Source of the DNA: Anaerocolumna sp047777345
GTDB taxonomy: Bacteria; Bacillota; Clostridia; Lachnospirales; Lachnospiraceae
Assembly (NCBI GenBank): GCA_047777345.1
Contig: JBKEEJ010000014.1
Coordinates: 26,699 to 90,698 of the forward strand
Length of the DNA: 64,000 bases
Reading direction: 5' to 3'
Shown here: in pieces, positions 35,282 to 44,530 of the stretch
Layout: each line of letters opens with the position of its first letter
Numbering within the stretch: the first letter of the stretch is position 1
The notes under the pieces: model-generated
Seen by the model: only the letters and a program-made list of their open reading frames with translations
Databases searched by the model: none
What the model was told of the DNA's origin: nothing
Made by a program: the position numbers and the translations under genes

Positions 35282-35656
35282 TCACTTATTATTCACATAA
35301 CTTATATTATGTATCATACCGGTAATTTTCATTTCTTCGTTGGTAAAATAAGAAATAGTTAAATTTCTGCCTTCAATATGAATACTGCCGTTTTTGGTTA
35401 ATACCTTTATTAATCCGCTGTTATATTCCAATATTCCCTTATAATTTTCTATGCATACCTCACTTCTTCCAATGGCCGTAACTATGGGAGAGCCGGCTAA
35501 CATATCGGAAGGAAGTTTAAGCTGGCTGGATAACATCTCTAAGTAACTGGCCCGTTCCGAATCCTCTTTTTTTTTCTTTTTATTAAAATAATCATACAAT
35601 TCTTTATTGGATTTCTGCTTGAACTTTTTGTGACTGGATTTAATCTTTTTTTTCAT
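35282..35656 (-). CDS. yqfC: YabP/YqfC-family sporulation protein
   Basis: A 124-residue protein. The basic, low-complexity N-terminus (residues 1-35, mostly Lys and Ser) is followed by the compact YabP/YqfC domain, with LPSDMLAGSPIVTAIGRSE (about 49-67) and VCIENYKGILEYNSG after it. Family members are small sporulation proteins; YabP is needed for assembly of the spore coat in Bacillus. It is the first gene of the yqfC-yqfD-phoH-HD-ybeY operon, ending 38 bp before the yqfD ATG. Confidence 0.9.
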   Translation of the reverse strand: MKKKIKSSHKKFKQKSNKELYDYFNKKKKKEDSERASYLEMLSSQLKLPSDMLAGSPIVTAIGRSEVCIENYKGILEYNSGLIKVLTKNGSIHIEGRNLTISYFTNEEMKITGMIHNISYVNNK

Positions 35657-35810
35657 CCATATCGCCCCATACTATAATAAGTACTATTATAGAATATATG
35701 GAAAGGAATCCTGTCCTATGCACAAACCCGTTTGAAAAACAGATTACTTTCCCTGTGGGGTTCGGCACTCTTCCTATTCTTAAGGCATTTGTAAAAAGGC
35801 TCTGCGCACA

Positions 35811-35845
35811 ATAAAAAACCCCTGAACCAATGGGCTCAAGGGCTT
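35811..35845 (-). terminator. Terminator after rpsU
   Basis: On the minus strand AAGCCCTTGAGCC-CATT-GGTTCAGGGG forms a stem of about ten pairs and is followed by six T. It lies about 20 bp past the ancestral rpsU stop. Confidence 0.85.
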
Positions 35846-35893
35846 ACCTTTGTAGAAATCATCCACTATTTAAATTTACGCTTACGAGCTGCT

Positions 35894-36049
35894 TCAGACT
35901 TCAGACTTTTTCTTACGTCTTACACTCGGCTTTTCATAATGCTCTCTCTTACGGATTTCTTGCTGAATACCTGCCTTTGCACAGTTTCTCTTGAAACGAC
36001 GTAGAGCACTATCTAAAGTCTCATTATCTTTTACAATAACGTTTGACAT
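35894..36049 (-). CDS. rpsU: Ribosomal protein bS21 with frameshifted, truncated C-terminus
   Basis: The small-subunit protein bS21, encoding MSNVIVKDNETLDSALRRF and on to SVRRKKKSEV, 51 residues. A perfect 7-bp tandem duplication (CTTCAGA at 35892-35898 and 35899-35905 on the plus strand) lies in the coding end. Removing one copy restores a 58-residue protein ending in SEAARKRKFK, the canonical S21 tail, with a stop at 35866-35868. As it stands the basic tail is lost and replaced by a single Val. The ribosome site GAGGTTAGGTG lies before the ATG. bS21 helps mRNA selection during initiation and is dispensable in some Firmicutes, so the truncation may be tolerated; a sequence error is also possible. 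Confidence 0.92.
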   Translation of the reverse strand: MSNVIVKDNETLDSALRRFKRNCAKAGIQQEIRKREHYEKPSVRRKKKSEV

Positions 36050-36129
36050 TGTCTCACACCTAACCTCCCTCCAGTTGTGTATTGTGCCTATACAACTGTT
36101 TGGGTATTTTTGAATAGCACTATTTAGAT

Positions 36130-36157
36130 TATAGCATAAATTTCTGTTTCGTCAACC
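36130..36157 (-). promoter_or_regulatory. SigA-type promoter of rpsU
   Basis: On the minus strand TTGACG (36157-36152) and TATAAT (36135-36130) have a 16-bp spacer. The roughly 75-base leader contains an imperfect hairpin (CAGTTGTAT / ATACACAACTG) just before the GGAGGGAGG ribosome site. Confidence 0.75.
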
Positions 36158-36290
36158 TTTTTTACACAGGAAAATAATTTTTTAATTCATACAAAATTGC
36201 ATCCTGTTAATTATATTTCTCCGGAAGAATGTACCCTCGGGAAAGGTAGATTTGTGACTGTGCCAGTACGCACTCAGCGCAAGGGTTTTA

Positions 36291-38930
36291 CTATTTTAAC
36301 TGATTTTCCAGTATCTTTGGAGCGTTTTCTATGACAGAATCAATTCCCGCAGGATTCTTGCCTCCGGCCTGAGCCATATTCGGGCGTCCGCCGCCGCCTC
36401 CGCCTACTAATACCGCCAGTTCCTTAATCAGATTTCCCGCATGGGCACCTTTTTCGATTGCACGATTGGTTGCCATAGCAATCAGATTTACTTTTCCGTC
36501 CTTTAATGATGCCAGTATTACAACTCCGTTGCCTAATTTATCTTTTAACTGATCACCAAGATTGCGAAGCCCGTTCATATCCAAATCCGGCACTTTGGCC
36601 GCAATCAATTTTACTCCGTTTATTTCTTTTACCTGGTTCATTACGTCACCAAGGGCATCTTTGGCCAGTTTATTCTTAAGCTTTTCATTCTCGGCCTGCA
36701 ACGCCTTCATTTCTTCATGAAGGGTTTCGATACGTTTTGCCAGATTAGAAGGTTCTGTTTTTGCAATTTTGGCTGCCTGGTTTAATTCGTTTTCAATTTC
36801 TCTGTAATAAGATAATACGCCGCCAGCCGTAAGAGCTTCGATTCTTCTTACACCGGCTGCAATACCGGTTTCGGAAATGATTTTAAATACCATAATGGAA
36901 CTGGTGTTGCTTACATGGGTACCACCGCAAAGTTCTTTGCTGAAATCCCCCATGGAAACTACTCTTACTTTATCGCCATATTTTTCGCCAAACAGTGCCA
37001 TAGCACCTGTTTTTTTGGCATCTTCCAGTGACATAATATCCGTATGAACCGGAAGGGCCTTAGCTATTTCCTCATTAACAATGGACTCTACCTTATTAAT
37101 TTCTTCTTTGGTTAAGGCTGAAAAGTGAGTAAAGTCAAAGCGAAGCCTGTCACTGGTAACAAGGGAACCAGCCTGTTCTACATGAGGACCCAATACCAGC
37201 CTTAAAGCCTTTTGAAGCAAGTGAGTGGCGCTGTGGTTCTTGCCGGTAGCCAGTCTTTTTTCCACATCAATGGCTAAAGTTACTTCCTGGGATAACTGAA
37301 ACATACCTTTGGTTACTTTTCCCACATGTCCAATTTTACCGCCCTGCAGTTTAATGGTATCTTCAACTATAAACTCTGCGTCCGGAGTTGAAATAATACC
37401 GGTATCTGCCACCTGTCCGCCGCTGGTTGCATAAAAGCAGGTTTCTTCTGTAATAATAGTACCACTCTGTCCGGCTACTAATTCATTTACAACTTCGGTT
37501 TCCGTTGTCAGAGCTGTTATCTTTGAAGTATTCACATATTTGTCATATCCGACAAAGGTAGAAGTAAGACTGGGATCCAACTGTTGGTAAACGGTTTCGT
37601 CAGCACCCATATAATTGGTTACCGCACGGGCACTTCTGGCAGTTTCTCTTTGAACTTCCATAGCTTTATGGAAGCCTTCCTCGTCAATCTGGAAACCTTT
37701 TTCTTCCAGTATTTCTTTGGTAAGATCCAAAGGGAAACCATAGGTATCATACAAACGGAAGGCATCTTCACCGGATAAAGTCTTAACCCCTTCTTTTACC
37801 ATTGCATCTTCCATTTCGGCCAGTATGCTTAACCCCTGGTCAATGGTTTTATTAAAGTTATCTTCTTCTATGGTTAACAGTTTTAAAATATAATCCTTTT
37901 TCTCTTCCAGTTCAGGATACCCGTCCTTGGACCCTTCAATTACCGTTGTACATAAGGTAGCCAAGAAACGGTCTTTGATGCCTAATAATCTGCCGTGTCT
38001 TGCCGCACGTCTTAAAAGTCTTCTAAGTACATATCCTCTTCCTTCATTGGATGGAATAATGCCATCCGAAATCATAAAGGTTACGGAACGGATATGATCC
38101 GTAATAATACGGATTGACACATCGGCTTTCGGATCTTCTTTATAAGTAACTCCTGCCACTTCGCAAACTTTATCCCGAAGGGCCTTAATGGTATCAATAT
38201 CAAATATGGAGTCCACATCCTGAACTATGGTTGCAAGTCTTTCAAGACCCATACCAGTATCAATATTTTTATTGGCCAGTTCCGTATAGTTGCCGTTGCC
38301 GTCACCTTCGAACTGAGTAAACACATTATTCCATACTTCGATATAACGGTCACAATCACACCCTACGGTACAGTCAGGTTTCCCGCAGCCGTATTTTTCG
38401 CCCCGGTCGTAATAAATTTCCGAACAAGGACCGCAGGGACCGGCACCATGTTCCCAGAAATTATCCTCTTTACCAAATCGGTAAATTCTGTCCGCAGGAA
38501 TTCTGATTTCTTTATTCCATATATCAAAAGCTTCGTCATCCTCCAGATAAACGGATGGATACAAGCGGTTCGGATCAAGGCCTATAACTTCTGTTAAAAA
38601 TTCCCATGACCAATGAATTGCTTCTCTTTTAAAGTAATCGCCAAATGAAAAATTACCGAGCATTTCAAAGAAAGTTCCGTGTCTGGCTGTCTTGCCTATA
38701 TTTTCAATATCACCGGTACGGATACATTTCTGACAAGTTGTGATTCTTCTGCGGGGCGGAATTTCCTGCCCTGTAAAATATGGTTTTAAGGGTGCCATAC
38801 CCGAATTAATTAATAACAAACTTTTATCATTTCGAGGAACAAGAGAAAAACTGTTAAGCCTTAAATGTCCTTTGCTTTCAAAGAACTCTAAGTACATTTT
38901 CCTCAGTTCATTTACTCCATATGCCTTCAC
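36291..38930 (-). CDS. alaS: Alanyl-tRNA synthetase
   Basis: A class II aminoacyl-tRNA synthetase of 879 residues, full length. It has the N-terminal catalytic core (motif FFEMLGNFSFGDYFKREAI, about 86-104), an editing domain with HSATHLLQKAL (about 569-579) and CGGTHVSNT (about 670), and the C-terminal glycine-rich GGGGGGRPNMAQAGGK segment of the C-Ala domain. It charges tRNA-Ala and clears mischarged Ser and Gly. It is driven by a perfect consensus promoter 75 bp upstream. I looked for a T-box leader and saw none. Confidence 0.97.
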   Translation of the reverse strand: MKAYGVNELRKMYLEFFESKGHLRLNSFSLVPRNDKSLLLINSGMAPLKPYFTGQEIPPRRRITTCQKCIRTGDIENIGKTARHGTFFEMLGNFSFGDYFKREAIHWSWEFLTEVIGLDPNRLYPSVYLEDDEAFDIWNKEIRIPADRIYRFGKEDNFWEHGAGPCGPCSEIYYDRGEKYGCGKPDCTVGCDCDRYIEVWNNVFTQFEGDGNGNYTELANKNIDTGMGLERLATIVQDVDSIFDIDTIKALRDKVCEVAGVTYKEDPKADVSIRIITDHIRSVTFMISDGIIPSNEGRGYVLRRLLRRAARHGRLLGIKDRFLATLCTTVIEGSKDGYPELEEKKDYILKLLTIEEDNFNKTIDQGLSILAEMEDAMVKEGVKTLSGEDAFRLYDTYGFPLDLTKEILEEKGFQIDEEGFHKAMEVQRETARSARAVTNYMGADETVYQQLDPSLTSTFVGYDKYVNTSKITALTTETEVVNELVAGQSGTIITEETCFYATSGGQVADTGIISTPDAEFIVEDTIKLQGGKIGHVGKVTKGMFQLSQEVTLAIDVEKRLATGKNHSATHLLQKALRLVLGPHVEQAGSLVTSDRLRFDFTHFSALTKEEINKVESIVNEEIAKALPVHTDIMSLEDAKKTGAMALFGEKYGDKVRVVSMGDFSKELCGGTHVSNTSSIMVFKIISETGIAAGVRRIEALTAGGVLSYYREIENELNQAAKIAKTEPSNLAKRIETLHEEMKALQAENEKLKNKLAKDALGDVMNQVKEINGVKLIAAKVPDLDMNGLRNLGDQLKDKLGNGVVILASLKDGKVNLIAMATNRAIEKGAHAGNLIKELAVLVGGGGGGRPNMAQAGGKNPAGIDSVIENAPKILENQLK

Positions 38931-39004
38931 TCTATTTGCCTCCTGCGCATCTTTATCACTTTCATTTCATCCCCTGTATTATCATCGGGAATAACTAATA
39001 GTTT

Positions 39005-39033
39005 ATTATAAGTATTTCTTAATTATTTGTCAA
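39005..39033 (-). promoter_or_regulatory. Consensus SigA promoter of alaS
   Basis: On the minus strand TTGACA (39033-39028), 17 bp, TATAAT (39010-39005). Both boxes match the consensus exactly; the ATG of alaS is 74 bp past the -10 box. Confidence 0.85.
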
Positions 39034-39055
39034 TAAAATAGGGCCGGGCTTCCCC

Positions 39056-39319
39056 TTATTCCGCTATTTTGTAACCGGATTCCTGCAATATATTTAGGGC
39101 TTTCTCATAATTTTCTTTTTTTTTGTCAGAATATAATCTGTATTATAAGTGGAAACAGCAAAGATTCCAATATGATTTTCTGCCAAAACGGAGGATATCT
39201 TTGCCAGTATGCCAACAAGAGAAAAATCCAATACTCCTTCTATGCGGAATGCCTTCCAGCCATCCTCTCTTTCTAAGGTATCTTCCGGAACATAATCGGT
39301 TAGACAGACAAGAGAAAAT
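39056..39319 (-). pseudogene. Remnant of a small ACT-domain protein
   Basis: The frame read on the minus strand from about 39319 gives FSLVCLTDYVPEDTLE and REDGWKAFRIEGVLDFSLVG, then ILAKISSVLAENHIGIFAVS. This is the well-conserved middle of the short ACT-domain proteins found in Firmicutes. There is no start codon: an in-frame TAG lies just upstream, and the N-terminal third is gone. Near the end a run of nine A shifts the frame (early stop at 39094); with seven A it would continue to NYEKALNILQESGYKIAE and stop at 39056. Two independent lesions make a pseudogene the best reading. Confidence 0.8.
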
Positions 39320-39376
39320 TTTTCCTATTGACAATAGAATATGGTAAATATTAAAAGGTTAGAAACTTATAAATGG

Positions 39377-39411
39377 ACAAAAAACAGAGCGGAATTTCGA
39401 TAATTCCGCTC
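39377..39411 (-). terminator. Second terminator below tRNA-Glu
   Basis: A perfect 10-bp stem GAGCGGAATT-atcga-AATTCCGCTC is followed on the minus strand by TGTTTTTTG. It lies about 110 bp past the tRNA. Confidence 0.75.
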
Positions 39412-39465
39412 CAATTATTTAATCCCGTTTAAATTATTTTAAACTATTTTAAATTATTTATTAAA

Positions 39466-39502
39466 ATAAAAAAACTTCCAAAATATACGTTTTTGAAAGT
39501 CT
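39466..39502 (-). terminator. Terminator of tRNA-Glu
   Basis: On the minus strand GACTTTCAAAA-acgtata-TTTTGGAAGT (one mismatch) is followed by seven T, 20 bp past the tRNA end. Confidence 0.75.
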
Positions 39503-39521
39503 TTTAAACTCAAATATTAAT

Positions 39522-39593
39522 AGCCCATAGGGGAGTCGAACCCCTGTCTCAGCACTGAGAATGCCGCATCTTAACCACTTGACCAATGGGCCG
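39522..39593 (-). tRNA. tRNA-Glu (anticodon CTC)
   Basis: A 72-base tRNA on the minus strand. Acceptor arms GGCCCAT / ATGGGCT, a D arm with GTCAAGTGGTTAAGAT, anticodon stem CGGCA / TGCTG with loop TTCTCAG (anticodon CTC, for GAG), T arm GGGGTTCGACTCCCC, and discriminator A. No CCA is encoded. It has its own promoter and terminator. The isoacceptor for GAA codons, which usually also feeds hemA, is not in this window. Confidence 0.93.
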
Positions 39594-39607
39594 TATCAAC
39601 AATACAC

Positions 39608-39636
39608 ATTATAACTTACCTTATTTTAAAATGCAA
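39608..39636 (-). promoter_or_regulatory. Promoter of tRNA-Glu
   Basis: On the minus strand TTGCAT (39636-39631), 17 bp, TATAAT (39613-39608), with the tRNA starting 15 bp after the -10 box. Confidence 0.75.
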
Positions 39637-39790
39637 GTACTATTTTTATAGTTTTTCAAAAAATTTTAAAAATAGATTCAATAATCCAAATGTTTCCTTA
39701 TTTCTCCATTGATTTTCATATGATGCAGCAAATTAAGACATAAACATATTATAAATAACATACCAGTAAACTTATTTTTGTCAAATTATT

Positions 39791-39834
39791 ATGCAGAAGG
39801 CTATAAGTAGCTTACCTTCTGCATATTAACATTT
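39791..39834 (-). terminator. Hairpin after polC
   Basis: ATGCAGAAGG / CCTTCTGCAT, a perfect 10-bp stem with a partly paired interior, lies about 80 bp past the polC stop. On the minus strand only AATAATTTG follows, so it is a weak terminator or an mRNA 3'-end stabiliser. The rest of the 322-bp gap 39594-39915 holds the tRNA promoter and nothing else I recognise. Confidence 0.5.
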
Positions 39835-39915
39835 CCATAATCTTGTGTCTTCCGGAAAGTTAGTTATTGATATAGTTTCAGAAATCGATTTGAAAATATA
39901 ATGATTTCAGTTGTT

Positions 39916-42900
39916 CTATTGCTTTAGAAAATCCATTATGGAAATCTGGTTGGATGCCGGAAGATCTTTTAGCAAATTCAGGTCAACCATTAAATCTACA
40001 ACTGTAGAACTAACCTTGCAGCGGGTTCTGAAGTCATCCAATGAAAGGAATTTGCCGTCTTTTACGGCTTCCACAATAGCCTCGGCCGCCTTATCTCCCA
40101 AACCGTCTATGGCAGTTAAGGACGGCATTAACTTATTGTCAATAATCTGGAAATGATGCGCCTTAGCTCTGTATATATCAATAGGCATAAATTCAAAGCC
40201 TCTGGCATACATTTCCTGTACGATTCTCATATCCTTAAGCATGTCCTGTTCTTTTTTGGACAGCTCATTACTGCGTCTCTTAAAATCCGCAATATAGCGC
40301 TCCAGCCGTTCTCTTCCCTGGCACATTATCTCATAATTAAAGGCTGAGGCACGGATACTAAAGTATGCTGCATAATATGCCAACGGATAATAGACTTTAA
40401 AATAAGCAATGCGGAATGCCATCATAACGTAAGCTGCCGCATGGGCTTTCGGGAACATATACTTAATCCGCTTGCAGGACCAGATATACCAGTCCGGTAC
40501 TCCTTTTTCCCGCATAGCTTCTTCCATTTCCGGCGTAAGTCCCTTACCCTTACGTACACTTTCCATAATTTTAAAGGAAAGGCCGCTTTCTACCCCTTTA
40601 TTAATTAAGTAAATCATAATATCGTCACGGGTACAAATTGCGGTAGAAAGAGTACATTTACCTTCTGCAATTAAAGTCTGGGCATTATTTAACCATACGT
40701 CCGTACCATGAGACAGTCCGGATATTCTTACTAAGTCGGAAAAAGTCTTAGGCTTGGTATCCCGAAGCATCTGCATAACAAAGTCCGTACCAAACTCCGG
40801 TATTCCAAGGCAGCCCAAATCACATCCTCCGATATCTTCCGGCTTAATATTTAAGGCACTTAAGTTATCAAACAAAGACAAAACCTTTTCGTCGTCCAGA
40901 CGGATAGTTCTTGCATCCACTCCGGTTAAGTCCTCTAACATACGGATCATCGTAGGATCATCATGGCCCAGAATATCCAGTTTTAACAAGTTATGATCGA
41001 TGGAGTGGTAATCAAAATGGGTGGTTATAGTTTTGGATGTCATATCATTGGCAGGACGCTGTACCGGCGTGAAAGAATATATTTCTTCCCCGTGAGGCAA
41101 AACAATAATTCCTCCCGGATGCTGGCCGGTGGTTCTTCTGACACCAACACAACCTGCCGCAATTCGTTCAATTTCTGCCCTTCTTTTGTGTATGCCCCGT
41201 TCCTCAAAGTATTTAATGGCATAGCCATAAGCTGTTTTGTCTGCCAGAGTACCAATGGTACCGGCACGGAAAGTATGTCCTTCGCCAAAAATAACTTCCG
41301 TATAATCATGGGCCTTGCTCTGGTACTCACCGGAAAAGTTAAGGTCAATATCCGGCTCCTTATCACCGTTAAATCCGAGGAAAGTCTCAAAAGGTATGTC
41401 ATGCCCGTCCTTTTTTAAAGGTTGTCCGCATACCGGACAATTTTTATCCGGCATATCGCAGCCGGAACTGCCGGCATAAGCTTTTACCTCATCCGAATCA
41501 AAATCCGCATAATGGCAGTTGCTGCAATAATAATGAGCAGGCAACGGATTTACTTCCGTAATACCGGCCATGGTAGCTACAAAAGAAGAACCGACGGAAC
41601 CTCTGGAACCAACCAGATAGCCGTCCTCGTTGGATTTCCATACCAGTTTCTGGGCAATAATATACATAACGGCAAAACCATTGGTTATAATGGAATGCAA
41701 TTCATGTTCCAAACGTTCTTCTACCTGTTTTGGCAGGTTAGGTCCGTAAATGGAATGGGCCTTTTTATAGCAGATTTCTCTTAAGGTTTTGTCCGAATCC
41801 GGAATAACCGGCGGACATTTATCAGGACGTACCGGGGAAATTTTCTCAATCATATCGGCTATTTTATTGGTATTGGTTATGACTACCTCATATGCCTTTT
41901 CCCTGCCTAAATACATAAACTCTTCCAGCATTTCCTCTGTGGTTCTGTAATAAAGGGGAGGCTGTTCATCCGCATCCTTAAATCCTTTTCCAGCAAGAAT
42001 CACTCTGCGGTATATTTCATCCTCCGGGTCCATAAAGTGTACGTCACAAGTTGCCACAACCGGCTTATTAAATTCTTCCCCAAGGCTTACGATTCTGCGG
42101 TTAATATCCATTAATTCCTCTTTGGAGTTAATATTAATCTTATCACTGCGAATCATAAATTCGTTATTGCCGATAGGCTGTATTTCCAGATAATCATAAA
42201 AATTAACTATCCTGCTGATTTCTTCCGGCGGCTGTTCTCTTAAAATAGCCTGATACAGTTCTCCTGCCTCACAGGCAGAACCGATAAGAAGGCCTTCCCT
42301 GTTTTCCATAAACAGGCTTTTTGGAATTCTTGGCCTTTTATTGTAGTATTCAATATGGGAAAGTGAAATCAGTTTATACAAATTGACTCTTCCGGTATCG
42401 TTTTGCGCAAGAATAATCGCATGGTAGGTGGGCATTTTCTTAATGGCATCCGCAGATAATTTCCCCAGGGTATTAATTTCATCAATATTATGTATCCCTT
42501 GTTGTTTTAACATTTCAACAAACTTAATAAAAATTTCTGCCGTTGCCCCGGCATCATCCACTGCCCGATGATGGTTTTCCAGGGAAATATTTAATGCCTT
42601 GGCTACCACGTTTAATTTATACCGGCTTAAATCCGGCAGCAAAATACGTGCCAGGCCTACCGTATCAATTACGGTAAAATCATTTTCAATACCAAGTTCT
42701 TCTGACTTTTTCGTAATAAAGCTGACATCAAAGCTTGCATTATGGGCTACTAAGGCGCATCCTTCACAAAACTTAAGAAAGTCTGGAAGAATCACATCTA
42801 TGGTAGGATAATCCATAACCATTTCGTCCTTAATGCCGGTAAGTTGCTCAATCTCATAAGGAATTGGTATTTCCGGATTAATAAAAGTACTGAACTGGTC

Positions 42901-44439
42901 CACAATGGCACCGTTAACTACCTTAACGGCACCAATTTCAATAATCTTATCCTTCACCGGCCCAAAACCGGTAGTCTCAATATCAAATACCACAAAAGAA
43001 TCGTCTAAAGACTGGCCTTTCTGATTGATTACTACTTCTTTCAGGTCATCAACCAGGTATGCTTCCACTCCGTATATCACTTTAAATTCTTTTAATCGTT
43101 CCCATTCCGATTCGGGATAATCCTTTTTATTCAGGGCATGATTTGCTTCCGGGAAAGACTGTACCACGCCGTGGTCCGTAATTGCGACAGCCTTATGCCC
43201 CCAGGCAAAAGCCCGTTTTACCAATTCCTTCACATCTACAACCGCGTCCATATCGCTCATCATGGTATGTGCATGGAGCTCCACACGTTTCACAGGGCTG
43301 TTATCCGTTCTGACAGTTCTAAAATCAGGAATGGTTTTTATACCAACGATAGAACCAATGGTAACCTCATGTTCATATCGGTCAAACACAGCCATGCCTT
43401 TTAGTTTTATAAATTGTCCTTCTTTTAAAACATCCGTTATCTGGCTAACTTCTTCGGTTTTTACAAATATTTTGCACTGTATGGAATCGGTAAAATCCGT
43501 TATGGCAAATAGGATAATGGACTTCTCATTCCGAAGTTCTCTGGCTTCTAATTTCAGGATTTTTCCTCTGATTACCACTTCTCCAATTTCATCCTGTATA
43601 TCCACAATGGGAATTACTTCGCCGTCAAAACTTTTGCCATAAATAACATCCGGATCATTGGAAACTTTTTTACCGTATCTGTTTTTATCATATAATAAAT
43701 TCTTCTCTTTGCCTTTCTTTTCCCCGGTCTGGTCTTTTACTGGGACTTTACTGTGTTTATCGGAACCATATTTTTCGGATTCCTGCATATTTTCCTTTAT
43801 TTCCGCCATATAGGAATCAGCCGCCAGGTCATCGGCCCTTTTTCGCTGTTCCTCCTCATAATAAGAATTTTGACTTTTGTTTACCACAGGCGCCGGCACA
43901 AATTCATACTCTTCTTCCGAATCTTCTTTTTTCTCAGGTTCATAATATTCAAACCTTACGGTAACATCAAAGTGGAACCGGTTTTGAAACATATCGGTCA
44001 GATAAGTTATAATGTCACCGGATACTTTCCGAATCAGAAAGTTTTCCTCACATCGAAAAATCATGGTGTTTTCTTCAAATCTTATGTCCGCCAGTTCAAA
44101 AACCTTTGATTCCAGTATGTTTCTTTCCTGAAATTCATCCAGTATGCTGTCCCGGTATATTTGAAACAGTTTTTCCGGCGTATACTGGGCTGACAATATA
44201 TAATTGTCACACAGAATAACCTTGTTGGGAGTCCTGGAAAACAGTTGCTTTTTAAGCTGATATTCCATTTTCCGAATAACAGGTCTTTGTATCAGTCTGT
44301 TACTCTGTATATATATTTTTACTTCAGCCGTTGATTTGGAAACCACGACTCTTTCTATCACAACCTCCTGAAACATGTTCTGTAAATCATCAGGAAGGCC
44401 TGACAACTGATCGAACACTTCAAAAAAAAGCACACCCAT
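39916..44439 (-). CDS. polC: DNA polymerase III alpha subunit, Gram-positive PolC
   Basis: The replicative polymerase of low-GC Gram-positives, 1507 residues. Domains in order: an N-terminal region (about 1-160), an acidic/basic linker (about 165-260), an OB fold (about 285-375), the PHP domain with VELHAHTMMSD (His389, His391), a DEDD proofreading exonuclease inserted in the PHP domain (FVVFDIETTGFG, about 483-494), then the polymerase palm/fingers with SRGSVGSSFVATMAG and KRIKYMFPKAHAAAYVMM. The linker makes it slightly longer than the Bacillus enzyme (about 1440). It follows ispG by 91 bp on the same strand. GAGG precedes the ATG. Confidence 0.97.
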   Translation of the reverse strand: MGVLFFEVFDQLSGLPDDLQNMFQEVVIERVVVSKSTAEVKIYIQSNRLIQRPVIRKMEYQLKKQLFSRTPNKVILCDNYILSAQYTPEKLFQIYRDSILDEFQERNILESKVFELADIRFEENTMIFRCEENFLIRKVSGDIITYLTDMFQNRFHFDVTVRFEYYEPEKKEDSEEEYEFVPAPVVNKSQNSYYEEEQRKRADDLAADSYMAEIKENMQESEKYGSDKHSKVPVKDQTGEKKGKEKNLLYDKNRYGKKVSNDPDVIYGKSFDGEVIPIVDIQDEIGEVVIRGKILKLEARELRNEKSIILFAITDFTDSIQCKIFVKTEEVSQITDVLKEGQFIKLKGMAVFDRYEHEVTIGSIVGIKTIPDFRTVRTDNSPVKRVELHAHTMMSDMDAVVDVKELVKRAFAWGHKAVAITDHGVVQSFPEANHALNKKDYPESEWERLKEFKVIYGVEAYLVDDLKEVVINQKGQSLDDSFVVFDIETTGFGPVKDKIIEIGAVKVVNGAIVDQFSTFINPEIPIPYEIEQLTGIKDEMVMDYPTIDVILPDFLKFCEGCALVAHNASFDVSFITKKSEELGIENDFTVIDTVGLARILLPDLSRYKLNVVAKALNISLENHHRAVDDAGATAEIFIKFVEMLKQQGIHNIDEINTLGKLSADAIKKMPTYHAIILAQNDTGRVNLYKLISLSHIEYYNKRPRIPKSLFMENREGLLIGSACEAGELYQAILREQPPEEISRIVNFYDYLEIQPIGNNEFMIRSDKININSKEELMDINRRIVSLGEEFNKPVVATCDVHFMDPEDEIYRRVILAGKGFKDADEQPPLYYRTTEEMLEEFMYLGREKAYEVVITNTNKIADMIEKISPVRPDKCPPVIPDSDKTLREICYKKAHSIYGPNLPKQVEERLEHELHSIITNGFAVMYIIAQKLVWKSNEDGYLVGSRGSVGSSFVATMAGITEVNPLPAHYYCSNCHYADFDSDEVKAYAGSSGCDMPDKNCPVCGQPLKKDGHDIPFETFLGFNGDKEPDIDLNFSGEYQSKAHDYTEVIFGEGHTFRAGTIGTLADKTAYGYAIKYFEERGIHKRRAEIERIAAGCVGVRRTTGQHPGGIIVLPHGEEIYSFTPVQRPANDMTSKTITTHFDYHSIDHNLLKLDILGHDDPTMIRMLEDLTGVDARTIRLDDEKVLSLFDNLSALNIKPEDIGGCDLGCLGIPEFGTDFVMQMLRDTKPKTFSDLVRISGLSHGTDVWLNNAQTLIAEGKCTLSTAICTRDDIMIYLINKGVESGLSFKIMESVRKGKGLTPEMEEAMREKGVPDWYIWSCKRIKYMFPKAHAAAYVMMAFRIAYFKVYYPLAYYAAYFSIRASAFNYEIMCQGRERLERYIADFKRRSNELSKKEQDMLKDMRIVQEMYARGFEFMPIDIYRAKAHHFQIIDNKLMPSLTAIDGLGDKAAEAIVEAVKDGKFLSLDDFRTRCKVSSTVVDLMVDLNLLKDLPASNQISIMDFLKQ

Positions 44440-44530
44440 AACAAGCCTCTTTTCTGTAACAATTTCAACCTGCTTATTGAAAAATGTAAAAGCAACTTTT
44501 TCTTATCTTAGTATATCAAAAATAAACAAA

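Noticed and set aside
38931..39050. T-box leader before alaS
   Set aside because: The leader is only about 70 bases from a perfect promoter, with no TGGnACC-type box or specifier stem.
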